Below, one piece after another: positions 5,305 to 8,535 of a stretch of DNA of 8,535 bases (position 1 is its first letter; every line of letters begins with the position of its first letter). Source of the DNA: an uncultured Pseudomonadota bacterium (lineage in GTDB: Bacteria; Myxococcota_A; UBA796; CAJQPC01); contig CALGIB010000493.1 in assembly GCA_937915955.1 (NCBI GenBank), positions 1 through 8,535 on the forward strand, read 5' to 3'. Position numbers and translations under genes: made by a program. A model generated the notes under the pieces. The model was not told the DNA's origin, did not search any database, and saw nothing but the letters and a program-made list of their open reading frames with translations.

Positions 5305-6654
5305 TCACTCGCCCGAGACGACCAGCTCGGTCCCCCGACACTTCACCTCGACCCGCCCGCGCCCGCCGATGACGTCGACGGGGACCCCGTCGCAGGAGGC
5401 CGAGACGGAGGTCCAGAGCACCTGGGGTGCCGAGATGAGGTGCGCGCCCGAGCCTGCCTCGCGCATCGACACGGTCAGCTCGAAGCCGTCCCACCGACTG
5501 CCCTCGAGGTGTCCGTCGACCGCCATGGGGAAGGGTCGGGCGAGGCGGTCTACCAGCTCTCCGCGCGCGCTCGTCCGGGCCTGGTCCTGGCTGTCGTACA
5601 GGCCCCACTGCCCCTGCCCGTACTCCTCGTAGACCCAGAAGGTCCAGCTGGCCGGCTCGTCGCCCGTGGGGCCACCGTCCATGACGGCGAGCGCATCGTC
5701 GATCCAGGTCAGGCCCTCGTCGGTGCCGGGGTCCGCGCCCCACTCGCCGACAAAGAGCGCCGCCCCGTGCGCTGCGGCCTCCTCGCCCATGGCGTGGAAG
5801 CTGGCCTCGAGCTGCGCGCGGGTGCCGGGCTCGCCCTGGAAGATTCCCGTGTAGAGGTGCGGCGCGTAGACGGCGTTGTCGTGGGCGAAGGGATGCTCCA
5901 CCGGCACGTAGTCCAGCAGGTTGCGCAGGCTGTCCGGCTCGAAGAGCACCATGACCTCGGCGTCCTCGGCTCTCAGCGCGCCGGTGATGGCGCGGTGCAG
6001 CGCGTCCAGGCCCGCTCGGTTGGTCATGGGCACCGGCTCGTTGTGCAGCTCGAGCGCGACGGCTCCGGGGTGGTCTGCGAAGTAGGGCCCCAGGACCGCT
6101 CCGAGCTGGGCGTACTCGCTCCGCAGGCCCTCGGCGTCGTCGTAGAGCGAGGCGAAGGCGGCCAGCACCTGCTCGCTCGCGCGTCGCTCGGACAGGTCCT
6201 CGAGCGGACCCTCGAGCAGCTCCTCGGGCTCCGGCACGATGGCCCACAGCGGCGCGCCGTCCTCGCCGATGTCCTTGCCGTAGGCGTCCTGGTGCAGGTC
6301 GACGACGGTGTAGACCCCCTCCTCGTAGCAGGCGTCGACCAGCTCGAAGATGGCCTCGACGTAGGCCTCGTCGATCTCGTCCCGCGCGGGCTCGATGCCG
6401 CTCCAGTTCACCGGGAGCCGGAGCACGTTCATGCCCAGGTCGTGACCCAGGTACCGGCAGTCCTCAGCGCCGAAGGGCGGGATGGCCTCGAGCGCCGCGC
6501 GCCCGTCGTCGAAGCGGACGTCGAACAGTCCGTCAACTCGGGCGTTCACGCCGCGCAGAAGCAGCTGTCGCCCTCGCTCGTCGTACAGGCTGCCGCGGTC
6601 CTCGAACACGCGCCCTGGCGGGGACGGGGTACAGGACAGCAGGATCCACCACAT
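5305..6654 (-). CDS. GH5 glycoside hydrolase lipoprotein, endoglycoceramidase-like
   Basis: A 449-residue retaining glycosidase of family GH5 with the clan's catalytic landmarks: LLLRGVNARVDG (31-42), LGMNVLRLPVNWSGIEP (73-89, conserved Arg79), VVDLHQD...GAPLWA (117-138), the acid/base LELHNEP with Glu206, APHLY (264-268), and the nucleophile FVGEW with Glu304. The HQD plus GAPxWA combination is characteristic of endoglycoceramidase-type GH5 enzymes, which cut the glycan from ceramide in glycosphingolipids; other aryl- or steryl-glycosidases of the same subgroup are alternatives. A C-terminal beta-sandwich (about 375-449) follows the barrel, as in those enzymes. The first eight residues (MWWILLSC) form a minimal lipobox with Cys8, so surface anchoring is likely. 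The start is forced: TAG lies in frame 12 bases upstream, and no ATG follows until residue 75. There is no usable Shine-Dalgarno; see the promoter entry. Confidence 0.85.
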   Translation of the reverse strand: MWWILLSCTPSPPGRVFEDRGSLYDERGRQLLLRGVNARVDGLFDVRFDDGRAALEAIPPFGAEDCRYLGHDLGMNVLRLPVNWSGIEPARDEIDEAYVEAIFELVDACYEEGVYTVVDLHQDAYGKDIGEDGAPLWAIVPEPEELLEGPLEDLSERRASEQVLAAFASLYDDAEGLRSEYAQLGAVLGPYFADHPGAVALELHNEPVPMTNRAGLDALHRAITGALRAEDAEVMVLFEPDSLRNLLDYVPVEHPFAHDNAVYAPHLYTGIFQGEPGTRAQLEASFHAMGEEAAAHGAALFVGEWGADPGTDEGLTWIDDALAVMDGGPTGDEPASWTFWVYEEYGQGQWGLYDSQDQARTSARGELVDRLARPFPMAVDGHLEGSRWDGFELTVSMREAGSGAHLISAPQVLWTSVSASCDGVPVDVIGGRGRVEVKCRGTELVVSGE

Positions 6655-6666
6655 GCCTGGAATCTA
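6655..6666 (-). promoter_or_regulatory. Putative -10 element placed for leaderless transcription of the GH5 gene
   Basis: On the minus strand TAGATT (6666-6661) is followed by exactly six bases (CCAGGC) and the ATG. A -10 hexamer 6-7 bases before the start codon puts the expected transcription start at the A of the ATG, and no Shine-Dalgarno is present at a usable distance. No clear -35 is seen. The whole 26-base gap to the divergent Tag-like gene (6655-6680) also holds that gene's GGAGG ribosome-binding site (6672-6676). Confidence 0.45.
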
Positions 6667-6680
6667 ACCCCGGAGGCAGC

Positions 6681-7379
6681 ATGAGCGAGTGGGACAGCAT
6701 CTGGCAGCGGGCCTGCGAGCGGCACGGGCAAGAGCGGCTCCGTGAGCACTTCCCCCGGGTGGCGAGGCCCGCGGAGCTGAGGGGCCTCGGCGACGACCGC
6801 TACCTGGCGATGATGTCCATGCGCGTGTTCGCGGCGGGCTTCCGATGGCGCGTGATCCAGGCCAAGTGGGCGGGCTTCGAGGAGGCCTTCCACGGCTTCG
6901 ACCCTGGCTGGGTGGCGAACCTGGACGCCGAGGGCGTCGAGGCGCTGGCCCAGGACACGCGCATCGTGCGCAACCGGCCCAAGATCCTCAGCACGGTGGC
7001 GAACGCCGCCTTCGTGCAGCAAATCTCCAACGATCATGGTGGCTTCGGAGACTGGCTCGCGGCCTGGCCCGTCGAGGACACCCTGGGACTCTGGGAGGCG
7101 CTCAAGAAGGGGGGCGACCGCCTGGGCGGAGACACGGGCGCCTGGTTCCTGCGCCTGGTCGGTCGGGACACGTTCCGGTTCAGCGCCGACGTCAGCGCGG
7201 CGCTGGTCGCGGCGGGCGTGGTGCCCAAAGCCCCGACGGGCAAGGGCCACCAGCGGCTGGCCCAGGCGGCCATCGTGGGCTGGTCCCAGGAGAGCGGGCT
7301 GTCCCTGGGGGCCGTGAGCGTCGTGCTCGCCTGCAGCACCGGCGAGGTCTACAGCCGGACCTCCGCTCAGGTCACGTAG
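6681..7379 (+). CDS. Divergent DNA-3-methyladenine glycosylase I (Tag) family protein
   Basis: A 232-residue protein of the Tag family of base-excision-repair glycosylases, which remove 3-methyladenine from alkylated DNA. The core reads MRVFAAGFRWRVIQAKWAGF (47-66), then AFHGFDPGWVANL (69-81), DTRIVRNRPKI (92-102) and ANAAF (107-111), aligning with E. coli Tag LEGQQAGLSW, FDPVKVA, IIRHRGKI and GNA. Trp56 matches the base-stacking Trp of Tag. Two departures stand out: the catalytic-pocket Glu (E38 in E. coli) aligns with Arg48, and the four zinc-binding residues are not there (only Cys12 and Cys218 exist, and no C-terminal HxxxC). The protein is also longer at the N terminus, and its C-terminal 35 residues are unlike Tag. 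Activity on 3-methyladenine is therefore uncertain. GGAGG 4 bases before the ATG supports the start. Its 3' end overlaps the opposing CBS gene by 13 bases. Confidence 0.75.
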   Translation: MSEWDSIWQRACERHGQERLREHFPRVARPAELRGLGDDRYLAMMSMRVFAAGFRWRVIQAKWAGFEEAFHGFDPGWVANLDAEGVEALAQDTRIVRNRPKILSTVANAAFVQQISNDHGGFGDWLAAWPVEDTLGLWEALKKGGDRLGGDTGAWFLRLVGRDTFRFSADVSAALVAAGVVPKAPTGKGHQRLAQAAIVGWSQESGLSLGAVSVVLACSTGEVYSRTSAQVT

Positions 7380-7771
7380 TGCTTGCGAATGGCGCGCAGC
7401 AGGTCGAAGCGCGTGATCGCGCCGACCAGGCGCCGTCCGTCCTGCACCACCGGCAGGCGCCGGAAGTCGTGGCTGAGGAACAGCCCGGCTGCGTAGTAGA
7501 TGTCCATGCGCGGCGTGGCGGTGACAGGGTGGGCGGTCATGAAGTCCCGCACGGTGCCCTTGGCCCGCTCGCCCCCGACACCCTGGGCCAGGACCTTCAT
7601 CAGGTCCTTCTCCGTCAGGATGCCGACCAGCATGTCCCCCTCCTCGACGACAGGCGCTCCAGTGACGTGCTTGTCGAGCAGGAAGCCAGCGGCCTCCAGG
7701 ATGTCGGTGTCGGGATCGAGGGTGGCGACCTCGGTGTCCATGAAGTCTCGAATGACCGGGAGGCGTCGCAT
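7367..7771 (-). CDS. Stand-alone two-CBS-domain protein
   Basis: A 134-residue protein consisting only of a Bateman pair. CBS1 spans about residues 7-63 (IRDFMDTEVATL...GILTEKDLMKVL) and CBS2 about 75-131 (VRDFMTAHPVTA...GAITRFDLLRAI). Both carry the G-x-x-T-x-x-D ribose-phosphate-binding motif (Gly50-Thr53-Asp56 and Gly117-Thr120-Asp123), so binding of AMP, ATP or another adenosyl ligand is likely. Such proteins sense cell energy state and act on a partner; none is identifiable here. The protein is cytoplasmic, with no signal or membrane segment. It lacks a Shine-Dalgarno and instead has a -10-like hexamer six bases before the ATG. It converges on the Tag-like gene (13-base overlap) and diverges from the nucleotidase gene (24-base gap). 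Confidence 0.9.
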   Translation of the reverse strand: MRRLPVIRDFMDTEVATLDPDTDILEAAGFLLDKHVTGAPVVEEGDMLVGILTEKDLMKVLAQGVGGERAKGTVRDFMTAHPVTATPRMDIYYAAGLFLSHDFRRLPVVQDGRRLVGAITRFDLLRAIRKHYVT

Positions 7772-7785
7772 GCCTGCATTCTATA
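7772..7785 (-). promoter_or_regulatory. Putative -10 element placed for leaderless transcription of the CBS gene
   Basis: On the minus strand TAGAAT (7783-7778; five of six matches to TATAAT) is followed by GCAGGC and the ATG at 7771, the same spacing and nearly the same sequence as in front of the GH5 gene. An overlapping TATAGA (7785-7780) is an alternative. CTATAG at 7781-7786 is symmetrical, so it might also serve the divergent nucleotidase gene. No -35 match is apparent. Confidence 0.5.
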
Positions 7786-7795
7786 GGGGGGAGGG

Positions 7796-8535
7796 ATGCT
7801 CCTGCTGACGGCCACCCTGGCGCTCGCGGCCGACCGCGTCGTCATCCTGCACACCAACGACTGGCAGTCCCGCCTGCTGGGTACACCAAATCGGCTGTAT
7901 TCACCTGAGATCATTCAGAATGATGACAGCCTTGGCGGAATCGCCCGCATGGCGACGGCCATCGATCAGCTCCGCTCTGCGAGCCCGGATCCCGTCCTGG
8001 TTGTGGACGCCGGAGACATCACCATGGGCTCGCTCTTCCACCTCCTCTCCCGGGAGACGGGGAGCGAGCTGCGCCTCATGGCGCTGTCGGGGTTCGACGC
8101 CGCGACCCTCGGCAACCACGACTTCGACTTCCGGCCGGCCGGACTCGCCGAGATGATCCGCTCGGCCGAGGCCTCGGAGCAGGGCCTGCCCGTGCTGCTG
8201 GCCAGCAACCTGGTGACGGATCCTCGAGATCCCAGGGATGATGACCTCGAGCGGCTGATCTCCGAAGGCCGAGTCCGCAGGACGCTGGTCGTCGAGCGCG
8301 GCGGCCTGAAGGTGGGTCTCATCGGGCTGCTCGGGAGGAACGCCACCGAGGTCATGGGCCAGGCCGAGCCCGTCACCAGCCGCGACGCCGTCGAGGTCGC
8401 CACCGAGCTGGTCGCGGAGCTGCGCGGCCAGGGCTGCGATCTCGTCCTCGCGCTGTCCCACAGCGGTGTCACCCTGCAGGCCGATGGCAGCTGGGGCGAC
8501 GAGGACGTGGAGCTGGCCCGCGCCGTCCCCGGGCT
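7796..8535 (+). CDS. Exported 5'-nucleotidase / UshA-type metallophosphatase, N-terminal part (3' end outside window)
   Basis: The first 246 codons of a calcineurin-like metallophosphoesterase of the 5'-nucleotidase (UshA) family, periplasmic enzymes that dephosphorylate nucleotides for salvage. Residues 1-12 (MLLLTATLALAA) are a short signal peptide. Metal-site motifs follow in order: LHTNDWQSRL (18-27, Asp22), VVDAGDITMGS (69-79, Asp74), LGNHDFDF (105-112, Asn107, His108) and ALSHSG (219-224, His222). The second His of the usual NDxH motif is Gln24 here. The remaining metal motif (GGHSH-like) and the nucleotide-binding C-terminal domain lie beyond the window edge, so specificity cannot be judged. 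The start is forced by a TAG in frame 12 bases upstream (7784-7786); the run GGGGGGAGGG directly before the ATG provides the ribosome-binding site. Confidence 0.88.
   Translation, partial: MLLLTATLALAADRVVILHTNDWQSRLLGTPNRLYSPEIIQNDDSLGGIARMATAIDQLRSASPDPVLVVDAGDITMGSLFHLLSRETGSELRLMALSGFDAATLGNHDFDFRPAGLAEMIRSAEASEQGLPVLLASNLVTDPRDPRDDDLERLISEGRVRRTLVVERGGLKVGLIGLLGRNATEVMGQAEPVTSRDAVEVATELVAELRGQGCDLVLALSHSGVTLQADGSWGDEDVELARAVPG

Noticed and set aside
5213..6247. Long upstream extension of the HTH reading frame on the minus strand (422 codons in total)
   Set aside because: The upstream part overlaps the GH5 gene in another frame and encodes an Arg/Gly/Ala-rich shadow. Only the last 81 codons have a sensible composition and an HTH pattern.
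5440..6684. 414-codon plus-strand open frame antisense to the GH5 gene
   Set aside because: The minus strand has complete GH5 catalytic motifs. The plus frame is a codon shadow and crosses the divergent promoter gap.
1..8535. CRISPR array, insertion sequence, tRNA or rRNA, or a defence system
   Set aside because: No regularly spaced repeats, terminal inverted repeats, transposase, integrase, cloverleaf or conserved RNA segments were seen, and none of the proteins belongs to a defence family I recognise.

Overview
This is a compact, very GC-rich bacterial window with ten recognisable protein genes and one small predicted one, almost no intergenic space, and no RNA genes, insertion sequences or CRISPR arrays that I can see. 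The high GC content, the surface lipoprotein with an FG-GAP/VCBS propeller plus a CARDB-like domain, the CsgG/TPR-type exported protein and the very short signal peptides resemble Myxococcota and related former Deltaproteobacteria. That placement is an inference from style and is not backed by a marker gene.

Layout. The plus strand from 1 to 3149 carries the 3' end of an APH/choline-kinase-type phosphotransferase, a TraR/DksA-type zinc-finger regulator, a 38-residue single-pass membrane peptide, a tRNA-binding OB-fold protein, and an exported CsgG/TolB-like plus TPR protein whose start overlaps the preceding stop (TGATG). This convergent cluster ends in a perfect 10-bp hairpin, with a second hairpin beside it. 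On the minus strand, reading 6654 to 3195, come a GH5 glycosidase lipoprotein resembling endoglycoceramidases, a short XRE-like helix-turn-helix protein, and the FG-GAP/CARDB lipoprotein, which overlaps the HTH gene by 4 bases (ATGA). From 6681 onward there is a divergent Tag-type DNA glycosylase (plus), a two-CBS-domain protein (minus) that overlaps its 3' end by 13 bases, and the first 246 codons of an exported 5'-nucleotidase-family metallophosphatase (plus) running off the window.

How it fits together. The genes are mostly ordinary bacterial families: cell-surface hydrolases and binding lipoproteins, DNA repair, and small regulators. I do not see a convincing new defence or mobile system. 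The signals that are not standard annotation are: (i) two minus-strand genes with near-identical 15-base start contexts that look like leaderless promoters, each in a divergent gap of about 25 bp; (ii) four exported proteins whose signal peptides are only 7 to 12 residues long with no basic residue, three of them fixed by an in-frame stop just upstream; (iii) a perfect hairpin that buries the ribosome-binding site of the DksA-like gene; and (iv) short islands of A/T-ending codons just after two of the signal peptides.
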